From UBA2589 sp038120095 (GTDB lineage Bacteria; Gemmatimonadota; Gemmatimonadetes; Longimicrobiales; Gaopeijiaceae), in NCBI GenBank assembly GCA_038120095.1, contig JAYOKZ010000007.1:38144-102143 (forward strand): a DNA stretch of 64,000 nucleotides. The letters run 5' to 3'. The notes under the pieces were generated by a model. It was not told the origin of the DNA. It was given only the letters and a program-made list of their open reading frames with translations, and made no database searches. Both the position numbers and the translations under genes were made by a program. Shown piece after piece: positions 16,958 to 26,074 of the stretch. The stretch's first letter is position 1. Every line of letters begins with the position of its first letter.

Positions 16958-17505
16958 AACGTTTGCGCCTTCTCGCCGGCGTGGCCGGCGCGACGATGGT
17001 CCTGACAGGGTCCGCAGCGGGACAGATCTCGCAGGAGGAAGCTCTGGCTCTGGCCTTCCCGAACATGACCGTGGAGCGCCGTACGGCCTACCTCGATGAC
17101 GACCAGCTCGCGAGCGCCCGGCGTCTGGCAGGAGAGCGAGCCGAGGTTCGTTCTGCCATCGTCACCCACTACGTCGCGAGCCGAAACGGGGCTCCTGTCG
17201 GCGCTGCCTACTTCGATGCGCACCGTGTCCGCACTCTGCAGGAGGTCCTGATGGTCGTGGTGCGACCCGACGGGTCCGTGGATCGCATCGAAACCGTAGC
17301 CTTTCGAGAGCCCCCCGAGTACCGGGCTCCGGACGGGTGGCTCGACCTGTTCGAAGGGCGCCCGCTCTCCGACGAGCTGTCGACACGCGGGAACATTCCG
17401 AACGTTACAGGGGCGACGCTCACATCGAACGCGGTGACCTCGGCCGTACGCCGAGTCCTCGCTCTCCATGCCGTCGTCCGTCCGTTCGCCGATCGGGTTC
17501 CGTGA
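16945..17505 (+). CDS. Exported FMN-binding domain protein with flavinylation motif
   Basis: A 186-residue protein with a signal peptide (KRLRLLAGVAGATMVLTGSA, cleaved near AAGQ) and an FMN-binding domain of the NqrC/RnfG/NosR type. The C-terminal segment IPNVTGATLTSNAV contains the ApbE target pattern [S/T]GA[S/T]xT; by family rules FMN would be linked to Thr158. Mid-domain strands include EVLMVVVRPDGSVDRIETV. The ATG at 16945 is preferred over a GTG at 16927 because it gives a proper signal peptide. It overlaps the porin end by 13 bases and the next gene by GTGA, so the proteins are probably made together. Confidence 0.88.
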   Translation: MAVLKRLRLLAGVAGATMVLTGSAAGQISQEEALALAFPNMTVERRTAYLDDDQLASARRLAGERAEVRSAIVTHYVASRNGAPVGAAYFDAHRVRTLQEVLMVVVRPDGSVDRIETVAFREPPEYRAPDGWLDLFEGRPLSDELSTRGNIPNVTGATLTSNAVTSAVRRVLALHAVVRPFADRVP

Positions 17506-18011
17506 CCCGGTTCCAGCGAGGGCTCCTGTACGGCTCGACCTTCGTCGCCGCGGTCTCGGGCGTGACGTACTTCGTCATGAAGCGCTTCATGACCCCGGTC
17601 GATCCCTGGGCCGTGATCAACCATCCCCTCGAGCCGTGGGCACTCAAGCTGCACATCCTCACGGCGCCCGTGATGCTGTTCGCCGTGGGGCTGATCACCA
17701 CCCAGCACATCTGGAGAAGCATGCGGTCGAACCTTCCGACGGGTCGTCAAAGTGGCCTGATTGCGGTAGGGACGTTCACCCCGCTTGTCGCAACGGGCTA
17801 CCTCATTCAAACCTTCACATCCCCGACTACCCTGACCATCCTGGGGTGGAGTCACCTCATGCTCGGCGTCGCCTGCGCCGCCTCCCTGCTCGTCCACCAC
17901 ACCGTACTCAAGGGCAGGCGCAGGCGCAGACGCCCGGGCACCCTTCCCGTTCTTGCCATCCCACCCTCCCCTCCGGACACACCGCCCCCTTCGCCGCGTA
18001 CGTCGTTGTGA
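17502..18011 (+). CDS. Four-helix membrane protein, candidate heme b electron carrier
   Basis: A 169-residue protein with four membrane helices (about residues 7-26, 48-68, 85-104 and 112-135) and an Arg-rich, Pro-rich cytoplasmic tail (GRRRRRRPGTLP). Histidines sit at both ends of helix 2 (H51 and H69) and helix 4 (H118, H132, H133), the layout expected for two stacked b hemes. It resembles small cytochrome b-like proteins such as DUF4405, but that assignment is by pattern only. The GTG start at 17502 overlaps the FMN-protein stop as GTGA. It would pass electrons from the quinone pool to the periplasmic flavin. Confidence 0.65.
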   Translation: MTRFQRGLLYGSTFVAAVSGVTYFVMKRFMTPVDPWAVINHPLEPWALKLHILTAPVMLFAVGLITTQHIWRSMRSNLPTGRQSGLIAVGTFTPLVATGYLIQTFTSPTTLTILGWSHLMLGVACAASLLVHHTVLKGRRRRRRPGTLPVLAIPPSPPDTPPPSPRTSL

Positions 18012-18047
18012 CCACACCGCGGCAGCGAAAGTCGCTCTGACGGCAGC

Positions 18048-19718
18048 TCAGCCCAGGTTCGGGCGTCGGAGATGCCAGTCGGTACGAGCCTGAAAGGCGT
18101 GAGCGACGTTCAGGATCTTGTCATCCTCGAACAGATTGCCCAACAGCGTGGTCGTCAGGGGCATCGTCGTCGGTGCATCGGAGTCCGGATTTCTCACGCC
18201 GAAGCCGTACTGCACGATCGCAGCCGGATGGCCAGTCTGGTTCGTGAGACCCACGTGTCCTCCGCCGGACACGAACATGTCGAAACCCGCCATCACCTCC
18301 TCAACCTCCTTCATCAGAATGAGGCGCCGGCGCTGGCTCTGCACGTAGTCGAGAGCCCGGGTGTCACGCCCCCGGCGGAAGCGGCCGCGGCGGCGAGCCT
18401 CCCTCGGATCCAGCCCCTCCGGAACCGGGTCCGGCTCCTCCCCATCGGGCGAAACGTGAAAATCGAACGCAGCCGATGACTCGACCCCGAGGGAGTTCGA
18501 GCTGCCACGAGGCATTTCCGGCATCTCTTCGAGTTCGAGACCCATGTCCCGGAGTTGATCGAGGAACTCGACGGGCGCCTCGCTGTCGTAACCGATACGG
18601 TACTCCGAGATGTCTGCGTTCGGGTCGAAGTGAAAGGGCGCCGTGAGCGATGCTGGATCGTTTTCGCTCGCCCCATGGATTTCATTGAAGACAAGAGCGC
18701 AATCCTGAATGGTGCGACACATGGGCCCGGCCTTGTCCATGCTCCATGAAAGCACCATCCCCCCGTAACGGCTCACGCGTCCGAACGTCGGACGCAGAGC
18801 ACTCAACCCGTTTCGTCGCGCAGGGGAGACGATGGAACCCTGGGTCTCCGTGCCGATCGCAAAGGCGACGGCGGCGGCGGCAGTCGCCGAGCCCGGACCG
18901 GCCGACGAACCGCTCGAGCCCTCGTCCGGATTCCACGGGTTTCGGGTCTGGCCCCGGTACCACCGATCACCAGAGGCGAACTCCCCGGTGGCCAGCTTCG
19001 CAATAAGAACCGCACCAGCTTCCCGGAGCCGCACGACGAGATCGGCGTCTTCGTCGATCCTCTGATCGGCGAAGCTGTCCGAGCCCCAGGTTGTCCGCGT
19101 GCCCGAGACCGTGAACAGATCCTTGAGCCCGTAGGGGATTCCGTGCAGCGGCCCACGCCACGTGCCATTCCTCAAATCGGTGTCGGCTTGCTGAGCCTCT
19201 TCACGCGCCCGATCGGGAAGAATCGATACCGCGAACATCAGCTCAGGGTCATAACGATCCATTCGCTCGAGGTAGATATCGGTCAGGTCGACCGAAGACA
19301 GATGGCGTCCCTGAATGAGCGCTGCCAACCGCTCCACTGGTAACCATGCGATGTCGTCAGGATCACCGGGAACCGCACCTTCCCACGGGCGGATGGCAAT
19401 CTCGTGCCGCTCGAATGGATCGATGCCTCGTCGATACCAACTGCGGTACAGGGAGCCTGTGCCACCCGGGTAAGCCTGATACACCAGCGCCGGATGCTCG
19501 CCATTCCCGAGGGGAACCGGAGGCGGTTCCTCCTGAGCCTGCTGAGAAAGTGCGCGAAGGAACTCGGGATCATCCTGCAGACGGGGCTCCGCCGCCAGAA
19601 GCATCTCCGGGCGTACCGCTCCTGCCGTGACTGCAAGTGCCGCTGCCTTCAGGAAATCACGCCGCTGCAGTCCCCGCAGGTCATGGAGAACGGCTCGTTC
19701 ACGCTTCGTCGGGTCCAT
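18048..19718 (-). CDS. Tat-exported amidase-signature family enzyme
   Basis: A 556-residue amidase-signature hydrolase with a twin-arginine leader (LQRRDFLKAAALAVTAGAV), so it is exported folded. Catalytic residues are visible: Lys in PYGLKDLFTVSG, Ser in DEGSSGSSAGPGSAT and Ser in AIGTETQGSIVSP. An insertion rich in charged residues (EARRRGRFRRGRDTRALDY) lies in the C-terminal half. The ATG at 19718 is chosen for its ribosome binding site (GGAAGGTG) and because the Tat motif follows. It lies 92 bases after the PM20D1-like gene and converges on the flavin cassette. Related sequences are often annotated as Asp-tRNA/Glu-tRNA amidotransferase A, which an exported protein cannot be. Confidence 0.88.
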   Translation of the reverse strand: MDPTKRERAVLHDLRGLQRRDFLKAAALAVTAGAVRPEMLLAAEPRLQDDPEFLRALSQQAQEEPPPVPLGNGEHPALVYQAYPGGTGSLYRSWYRRGIDPFERHEIAIRPWEGAVPGDPDDIAWLPVERLAALIQGRHLSSVDLTDIYLERMDRYDPELMFAVSILPDRAREEAQQADTDLRNGTWRGPLHGIPYGLKDLFTVSGTRTTWGSDSFADQRIDEDADLVVRLREAGAVLIAKLATGEFASGDRWYRGQTRNPWNPDEGSSGSSAGPGSATAAAAVAFAIGTETQGSIVSPARRNGLSALRPTFGRVSRYGGMVLSWSMDKAGPMCRTIQDCALVFNEIHGASENDPASLTAPFHFDPNADISEYRIGYDSEAPVEFLDQLRDMGLELEEMPEMPRGSSNSLGVESSAAFDFHVSPDGEEPDPVPEGLDPREARRRGRFRRGRDTRALDYVQSQRRRLILMKEVEEVMAGFDMFVSGGGHVGLTNQTGHPAAIVQYGFGVRNPDSDAPTTMPLTTTLLGNLFEDDKILNVAHAFQARTDWHLRRPNLG

Positions 19719-19810
19719 GCGCACACCTTCCGTAAGAATTGAGTCGCTGACGATGTCGGGGGGAGGCAGGGGTGGCAAGACAACAGGGTCTCGTGAGCCC
19801 CTGTCTCGCA

Positions 19811-21289
19811 TCACCCGCCCATGGAGTCGCTGTTCAGAATCAGTTGGTGGAAGAAGCGGATACTCGCGAGATATCCCTCGATCCCCATGCGCTCATCGGT
19901 GCCGTGAAACCGCGTCATCGCATCCTCCTCGAAGCGCGCAGGCAGAAAACGAAAGACGGCATCGGATGCGTCGCTGTAGTACTTCGCATCCGTTCCTCCA
20001 ACGACGAGGTAGGGCGCGACGATCACGTCCTCGCCGTTCGTTTCCCGAATCGTACGCGCCACGAGTTCAAAGGCGGCCCCTTCCGGGTCGGATACACGCG
20101 AAGGATTCTGCGCTTCTGCCGAGACCGTCACGCGGACGCGAGGGTCATCGATGATCTCGACCACGCGGGCCATGACAGTTTCGATGGTCTCGCCCGGCTT
20201 GATCCGATGATTCACGATCGCCCGGGCAACGATCGGGAGAACATTCGACTTCACGCCACCCTCGATGATGGTCGGCGCAGTCGTCGTCCGCAGCATGGCC
20301 GCAGTCGTAGGATCCGAGGCGAGCCCGAACTCGACCGCTGGCTCGAAGAGCCAGAGATTGCCCATCACGACTCGGGCGAGGAAGGGCATATGAGGCGCCA
20401 GCGTGACGAACATTTCGCGCGCTGCCCCGTCCAGTCCGGCAGGGAACGGCTCCGCCTGCAGTCGCGCGATGGCACCCGCGAGCACCCCGATATTCGTCTG
20501 TGCAGGGGGCATGGAGGAATGCCCCCCGGGCCCCTCGACATGCAGCTCCAGACTCACAAATCCCTTCTCGGCAATTCCGACGAGAGCCACCGCACCATCG
20601 ACCCCGGGGACGAGTCCCTCCGCGATCGTTCCACCTTCATCCAGAACGAACGCGTACGGTTCTGACCCGCGCGCCCTCAGCAGGGCGGCGATGGCTCCTG
20701 CCCCGCGCGGCCCCCCAACCTCCTCGTCGTGTCCGAATGCGAGATGGATGGTACGACGCGGACGGTGCCCATCGGCGACGAGGAGCTCCACGGCCTCGAG
20801 GATCGCCACCACCGAGATCTTGTCATCCATCGTGCCCCGGCCCCAGACGTAGCCGTCCGCAACGACACCACCATAAGGGTCGTGCGTCCAGTCCCCCTCC
20901 GTGCCCGGAATCACCGGCACCACATCCAGGTGGCCCATGAGCACGACCGGATCCAGTGATGGATCGGAGCCCTCCCAGGTGTAGAGGAGGCTCAGGTCCC
21001 CGATGACCTCCCGCGTCAGGGTCGCGTGCGTGCGGGGGTATGCAGACTCGAAGTGATCGTGGAGCGCGAGGAACTGCGCCGTGTCCGTCTCTTCGACCGT
21101 CTCGAACGAGATTGTCGGAATCCGGATCGCGCTGGCGAAACGGTCGACCACAGCATCCTGGTCCAGGGATAGCGGCGGCACGGCTTCGACCGGCGTGCGA
21201 TCGGGTGTGAGTCGGGTGGCGTTGAGAAACACCACGATGGAAAGTGCGACGAGGACCCCCACGCCTGAAAAGAAGACTCTCCTCACCAC
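19811..21289 (-). CDS. M20 family metallohydrolase, PM20D1/carboxypeptidase S-like
   Basis: A 492-residue zinc hydrolase anchored by an N-terminal helix (VFFSGVGVLVALSIVVFLNA). All M20 metal ligands are present: GHLDVVPV (His), VWGRGTMDDK (bridging Asp), GHDEEVGG (Glu pair), VLDEGG (Asp) and TRFHGTDERMG (His). The layout resembles CPS1 and PM20D1, which cleave peptides or N-acyl amino acids. The start is a GTG at 21289 followed by another GTG, with AGAGGGG upstream. It lies between the Tat amidase and the second AbgB-like gene, all on the same strand. Confidence 0.88.
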   Translation of the reverse strand: MVRRVFFSGVGVLVALSIVVFLNATRLTPDRTPVEAVPPLSLDQDAVVDRFASAIRIPTISFETVEETDTAQFLALHDHFESAYPRTHATLTREVIGDLSLLYTWEGSDPSLDPVVLMGHLDVVPVIPGTEGDWTHDPYGGVVADGYVWGRGTMDDKISVVAILEAVELLVADGHRPRRTIHLAFGHDEEVGGPRGAGAIAALLRARGSEPYAFVLDEGGTIAEGLVPGVDGAVALVGIAEKGFVSLELHVEGPGGHSSMPPAQTNIGVLAGAIARLQAEPFPAGLDGAAREMFVTLAPHMPFLARVVMGNLWLFEPAVEFGLASDPTTAAMLRTTTAPTIIEGGVKSNVLPIVARAIVNHRIKPGETIETVMARVVEIIDDPRVRVTVSAEAQNPSRVSDPEGAAFELVARTIRETNGEDVIVAPYLVVGGTDAKYYSDASDAVFRFLPARFEEDAMTRFHGTDERMGIEGYLASIRFFHQLILNSDSMGG

Positions 21290-21391
21290 GTCGGACCCCT
21301 CTGGACGACCTCAGCCCGGTGGCACCGGCCCTCAGGGTCCGGCGCCACCAGGCTGCTCGTACGCGTGCGACGAACGTCGATCACCCGACGG

Positions 21392-23050
21392 TCACTTCAC
21401 CCCACCCGGCCGCAGCAGCTCCGCATCCGGATCCGAGTCCTCACTGACCGGACGAGTGCGCACGGTCGGATACTCGATGCCCAGCTGCTCCAGATATGTG
21501 TCGAAGCGATCAGGATCGTAGTAGTAGGGACGCATCCGCTCGCGCCATTCGGCCATGATATCCTCGTTCAGCCAGATGGCCGGCTGATCCGTCTCCGAGA
21601 TGAAGGGCGTGTACGTCGTCTCGGCGGTCTGGACATCGTTGAAGTAGTCCCAGGCGGCGTCCACCGTCTCCCCATCGAGGAAGAGGTCCAGCAGAGTCAG
21701 AGCCTGGGCCTTCGCTCCATGGAGCGAGCCCTTGTGTGCGATCGGTGTTGCCATCGCGATCCCGTTCGCCCAGTTGTGCCCCGGCCCGCCCGGCATGTTC
21801 GCCGGGAAGCGCATCGTCACCGTAGGCATGTTCCACGAGATGTCTCCGATGTCGTCGGATCCACCCCCGAGAGAGCGCGACAGGTCGACAGGTCCCCCGA
21901 GTTCGCTGACCTCCGTCGGCAGCCCTCGCTCTTCCTGACCCATCTCGCGCTGGAGCGCATTGGCCAGCGTGATATCCGCTTCGCTCCAGTCGGGCATCCC
22001 CACGCGCTCGATGTTCGCGTGGGTCACCTCCGCGACCGGCTTGCTGAAGTGACGGCTCCATGCCGAACCCACCGTCATGATCGTATCGACCTGCGTGCCG
22101 GTCATGAGCGCGGCCCCTTCGGCCATCAGCTTCGCAGCGTCGTACGACTCCATCACGAGCTCGTAGTTGATCTCGCGGAAGAAGTACCAGATGGTCGCCG
22201 TCTGCGGTACGACATTCGGCTGGTCACCACCGTCGACGATGATGTAGTGCGACCGCTCGGCGGGACGGAGATGCTCCCGCTTGAACTCCCACGCCTGTGC
22301 CATGAGCATCACCGCATCGAGCGCGGAGCGTCCCCGCCACGGCGAGCCCGCGGAGTGTGCCGTTTCGCCCGTGAAGCGGAACTGGGCCGAGACGAGTGCG
22401 TTACCGCCCGCCTGACCCCACGTGGTGTTGAAGCCCGAAGAGACGTGCGTGAAGAGGTTGACGTCGACGCCGTCGAAGATTCCTTCCCGAACGAAGAAGG
22501 CCTTCGACCCGAGCTGCTCTTCGGCGATTCCCGGCCAGATCAGAAGGGTACCGTCGATGTTCTCCCGCTCCATCAACTCCTTCACGTTCAGCGCGGCAAC
22601 GATGTTGACCGCCTGCCCGGAGTTGTGCCCCTCGCCGTGACCCGGCGCCATGGAGAGAATCGCGTCGCGATACCCTACACCCGGCTTCTGATTCGACTGA
22701 GGAATTCCATCGACGTCCGAACCGAGCGCGATCACGGGCGACCCCGAGCCATTCGACCAGCGGGCCGTCCACGCACTGGGCATCCCGGCGACCCCGAGTT
22801 CGATCTCGAAGCCATGGTCTTCGAGGATGCCCGTCAGGTACCTCTGAGTCTCGAATTCCTGAAAGCCGAGTTCTCCGAAGCTGAAGAGCATATCCACGAT
22901 TTCCTGGACCATCTTCGCATCGTCCTCGACCATCTCCAGGACTTCGTCCTTGAGATCCTCGAGACGGGGATCGGCCTGAGCGGAAAGCACGGTGGGCATG
23001 AGGAGCGCCGCGGCCATCAGGCCCAACGCTCGGAAGGCGACAAAACGCAT
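21392..23050 (-). CDS. Secreted M20 amidohydrolase, AbgB-like (copy 2)
   Basis: A 552-residue paralogue of the protein at 12793-14466, sharing long identical stretches such as HSAGSPWRGRSALDAVMLMA and MTVGSAWSRHFSKPVAE. The signal peptide is FRALGLMAAALLMPTVLSAQ. Metal-site segments GSDVDGIPQSNQ, GHGEGHNSGQA and PGIAEEQLGSKA, and the AbgB-like GGGSDDIGDISWNMPTV, are all intact, so both copies should be active. The ATG at 23050 has GGAG 8 bases before it. Similar length and context argue for duplication followed by modest divergence. The substrate is unknown. Confidence 0.88.
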   Translation of the reverse strand: MRFVAFRALGLMAAALLMPTVLSAQADPRLEDLKDEVLEMVEDDAKMVQEIVDMLFSFGELGFQEFETQRYLTGILEDHGFEIELGVAGMPSAWTARWSNGSGSPVIALGSDVDGIPQSNQKPGVGYRDAILSMAPGHGEGHNSGQAVNIVAALNVKELMERENIDGTLLIWPGIAEEQLGSKAFFVREGIFDGVDVNLFTHVSSGFNTTWGQAGGNALVSAQFRFTGETAHSAGSPWRGRSALDAVMLMAQAWEFKREHLRPAERSHYIIVDGGDQPNVVPQTATIWYFFREINYELVMESYDAAKLMAEGAALMTGTQVDTIMTVGSAWSRHFSKPVAEVTHANIERVGMPDWSEADITLANALQREMGQEERGLPTEVSELGGPVDLSRSLGGGSDDIGDISWNMPTVTMRFPANMPGGPGHNWANGIAMATPIAHKGSLHGAKAQALTLLDLFLDGETVDAAWDYFNDVQTAETTYTPFISETDQPAIWLNEDIMAEWRERMRPYYYDPDRFDTYLEQLGIEYPTVRTRPVSEDSDPDAELLRPGGVK

Positions 23051-23131
23051 GGGGACTGCTCCGAATGAGGTGGAGGATTCCGTCAGATTGGCCGGCCAGA
23101 GGTGACCCGGCAAGTCATTCTGCCCCGTCCG

Positions 23132-25858
23132 TCAGCCGCCGATTCGCCTCCCGCGCTCCACCCAGCTCTCACCTCTGGTGATCCACTCCGCCGCGGGCTC
23201 CCCCTTCAGGTAATGGCCGAACCACTCGAGGATCCTCCGGTGATAGTCCACTTGCTGTGTCTCCGCCGTGAGCCCGTGATCCGCACCCGGGTAGACCAGC
23301 AACACGACCTCCTTCCCTGCACGGCGTGCGTAGTTGTAGAACTCGAGCCCCTGATAGAAGTCAACCACCCCGTCCTCGTCCCCGTGCATCAGGAGCATGG
23401 GCGTCTCCAGGTCCGTGATGAAGTTGGCCGGCGAGCTCTCGAGATGTCCGTCCAGGTCGTCCCAGTACGGTGCGGCCATCCGGGCCTGACCGGTCTCCCA
23501 GTGTCCAGTCTCGGGGAGTCCACCGTTCCAGTGCACGGCGCCCATGAAACTCATGAAGTTGGTAATGGCGGCGCCCGCTACTGACGCGGCGAAACGGTCC
23601 GTCCGCGTGGGGAGATACGAAGCCTGATAGCCACCCCAGGAATGCCCGATGAGACCCATGCCTCTCGGATCGACATGCCCGGTGGCCACCGCTGCGTCCA
23701 GGGCGTGCTCGACCGCATCCAGCGCAGAAGGCCCGGGCCGACCCGGCTCGTACACGATGTCCGGCATGAGGACGAAGTATCCCGCCTGTGACCACGCCTG
23801 ATAGTTGTAGTACCGACGCTCACTCGGAACGTCGTACATGTGCAGATTGTCACTGAGCCGCTCGTACTGGTACAGGATCAGCGGATACGTCTTGCCGTGC
23901 TCGAAATTGGCCGGATACACGAGGATCGCCTGCAGGTCGTGGCCGGCGTCCGTGGTGTACTCCAGCAGTTCCGATCGACCCCACGCGAAGTCCGACTGGA
24001 AGGGATTCGTGTGCGTGATCTGGATCGCATCCTCGAGTTCGGCAGTGGCGACGAATACGTCGGGTGAGTCGTCCCATCGCTCGGACCGGAAGGCGAGACG
24101 CTCAGCGCGAGCGGCTCTCGTCAGTCCTCCCACACGGGCGTTCTGACGCATCGACCATCGCTCGCCGCCACGAGTGTCGATGCCGACGTACCCGGAGGCC
24201 TTGGTGCGAAGGTTTCGCACGGACAGCACCATCCCATCGCCATCCGCGACGAGTGGCGGCCCGACACGAGGCTGCTCGCGATCGAGGTTGACCACCCGGA
24301 ACTGCTCTCCGGACGCCTCGCCGTCCGTCAGCCGCTCTGCTCCACCGTCACCCAGGTCCACGCGCCAGACGTCGTGGCGATCGTATACGAATGCCGCGTT
24401 CCCATCGACGGCCCACGCCCCGAGCCCCCACGACGGACGAGGGCCGGGATAATCGAAATCGGCCAGCGATCGGGTGAAGCTCCGACCATCAGCTACGTCG
24501 ACGCGTGCGAGCGAGGCGACATCGACGATCTCCCACCGATTACCGTGGTACATCAGCAGCCGATCGAGATCCGGATGCGTCTCAACGTCGAACTCGGCAG
24601 CGACCACGATCCGCTCACGATCTCCCGTACCGGGGTCCACCCGGTACCAGTCTGCTGTTCGAGCTCCGAATCGCCGTTCGAAGAGGTATGGGTCATAGTC
24701 CGGCACGATCCCCCACGTGCCCCCCGCGACGAGTCGAACGGGTTCGTCCAGCTCTGTTCCCAGTATCACGACGTCGTCGGTCGCAGTATGCCACGCCGCG
24801 AGCAGTGTCTGACGTGAGATCCGCCCGGCCCCATACTCCTGGGCTCGAAGAACCTGGTCGTCATTCCAGTGCCAGACCTGCACGTCGGCCGGCCCGACGC
24901 CATCGGAGCCGTCGGCGTCCTCCCCCTCTTCATCGGAGTTTGCAATCGATTCCCACGGTCTCGCCCCCACGAACAGAGTACGGCCGTCCTCCGAGTACGC
25001 GATTCCCGCATGGGGTGTGAGTCGCATGGTCGAACCCAGTTCCGGGACCTGCCGGGCATCGAGCACTCGGGGAGACTCGGTCGATCCCGGGTCCGCCCAC
25101 AGGAGGATGTCGTGTGTCTCCTCTTCCCGGTCCTCACCCTGAACCCCCCGCAGGACGGCAAGCTGACCCGTCGCTTCATGCCATGAGAGCTCCCGATATT
25201 CAGCGTCACCCGACTCGATGGTGCGGAGGATGCCGGACTCCGGATCGAAGAGGACGACGCCATTCGTAGTGCCCCAGGCGGTCCGCAGGGTCGCAGCCAG
25301 ATACCGGCCGCCATCCTGCCACGCGAACGCTTCGACGTTTCCGATCGACGTTCGCGCTCCGGACGTGGGATTCGTCACGACGAGATCGGCTCCCACGGTA
25401 TCCGCGGGGGGCACCCCGAGCGCCGCCAGCCAGATTCCGTCCTCCCGGAATTCGAGCGACCGTACCTCGAAGAGAACCGTATCCCGAACGGACTCCAGAT
25501 CGACCAGCCCCAGGCGATCCTCGATGCGTTCGTCCGACTCCTCGGCCCGAGCCGCGGAAGCACCCTTCCTGTACGTCAGCCAGCGTCCATCGGCCGAAAA
25601 TTCGGGCGAGTGGCCATGGGCGAGAATGAAGGGTTGACCCTCTCCGTCGGCGCGGGTGAGCCTCAGTTCCGAATCGCCATCCACTCGCGTCACAGCGGTC
25701 ACTACCCACATCCCCGTCGGGTCGAGATCGAACGCGCCGAGCCGCTCCCACTGTCCATAATCGTCCGGCGTCAGAACCGGCTGCTGCGCTGCGAGCCTGA
25801 CGAACGCTCCCGCGAGAAAGCACAGCGTTACAACACTGACACCGATCCATCGTCGCAT
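23132..25858 (-). CDS. Secreted S9 family prolyl oligopeptidase-like peptidase
   Basis: A 908-residue serine peptidase with a signal peptide (GVSVVTLCFLAGAFVRLAAQ), a long beta-propeller rich in PEFSADGRW-type repeats, and a C-terminal alpha/beta hydrolase domain. The catalytic triad is visible: Ser in GLIGHSWGGYQ, Asp in LLMHGDEDGVVDF and His in PGADHGLTAETQ. Such enzymes release di- or tripeptides or acylated residues in the periplasm. The ATG at 25858 is preceded by GAGGGG. It lies 81 bases upstream of AbgB-like copy 2 and diverges from the PQQ dehydrogenase. Confidence 0.9.
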   Translation of the reverse strand: MRRWIGVSVVTLCFLAGAFVRLAAQQPVLTPDDYGQWERLGAFDLDPTGMWVVTAVTRVDGDSELRLTRADGEGQPFILAHGHSPEFSADGRWLTYRKGASAARAEESDERIEDRLGLVDLESVRDTVLFEVRSLEFREDGIWLAALGVPPADTVGADLVVTNPTSGARTSIGNVEAFAWQDGGRYLAATLRTAWGTTNGVVLFDPESGILRTIESGDAEYRELSWHEATGQLAVLRGVQGEDREEETHDILLWADPGSTESPRVLDARQVPELGSTMRLTPHAGIAYSEDGRTLFVGARPWESIANSDEEGEDADGSDGVGPADVQVWHWNDDQVLRAQEYGAGRISRQTLLAAWHTATDDVVILGTELDEPVRLVAGGTWGIVPDYDPYLFERRFGARTADWYRVDPGTGDRERIVVAAEFDVETHPDLDRLLMYHGNRWEIVDVASLARVDVADGRSFTRSLADFDYPGPRPSWGLGAWAVDGNAAFVYDRHDVWRVDLGDGGAERLTDGEASGEQFRVVNLDREQPRVGPPLVADGDGMVLSVRNLRTKASGYVGIDTRGGERWSMRQNARVGGLTRAARAERLAFRSERWDDSPDVFVATAELEDAIQITHTNPFQSDFAWGRSELLEYTTDAGHDLQAILVYPANFEHGKTYPLILYQYERLSDNLHMYDVPSERRYYNYQAWSQAGYFVLMPDIVYEPGRPGPSALDAVEHALDAAVATGHVDPRGMGLIGHSWGGYQASYLPTRTDRFAASVAGAAITNFMSFMGAVHWNGGLPETGHWETGQARMAAPYWDDLDGHLESSPANFITDLETPMLLMHGDEDGVVDFYQGLEFYNYARRAGKEVVLLVYPGADHGLTAETQQVDYHRRILEWFGHYLKGEPAAEWITRGESWVERGRRIGG

Positions 25859-26074
25859 CACTCTACCCCTCGTCGAAGTCGTCATGGACCGGTTCCGAGC
25901 TATCGGATACGGTCTCCTTGCGGGGCACGCCGATCGGCAGGCCACACCCGATCCATCTCTCGATGGACGAACGGCAAACGTCGTGCTGGCCGCAGGGCGT
26001 GGCAACACGGTTTGCCGTACGACCGTCCTGCGAACCATCTTCGCCGCTCCTCGCCTTTCCCGAAGGGAGTCCAC

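Noticed and set aside
18048..19718. GatA (Asp/Glu-tRNA amidotransferase subunit A)
   Set aside because: The amidase signature fits, but the Tat leader, the charged insertion and the absence of gatB and gatC argue for an exported amidase.
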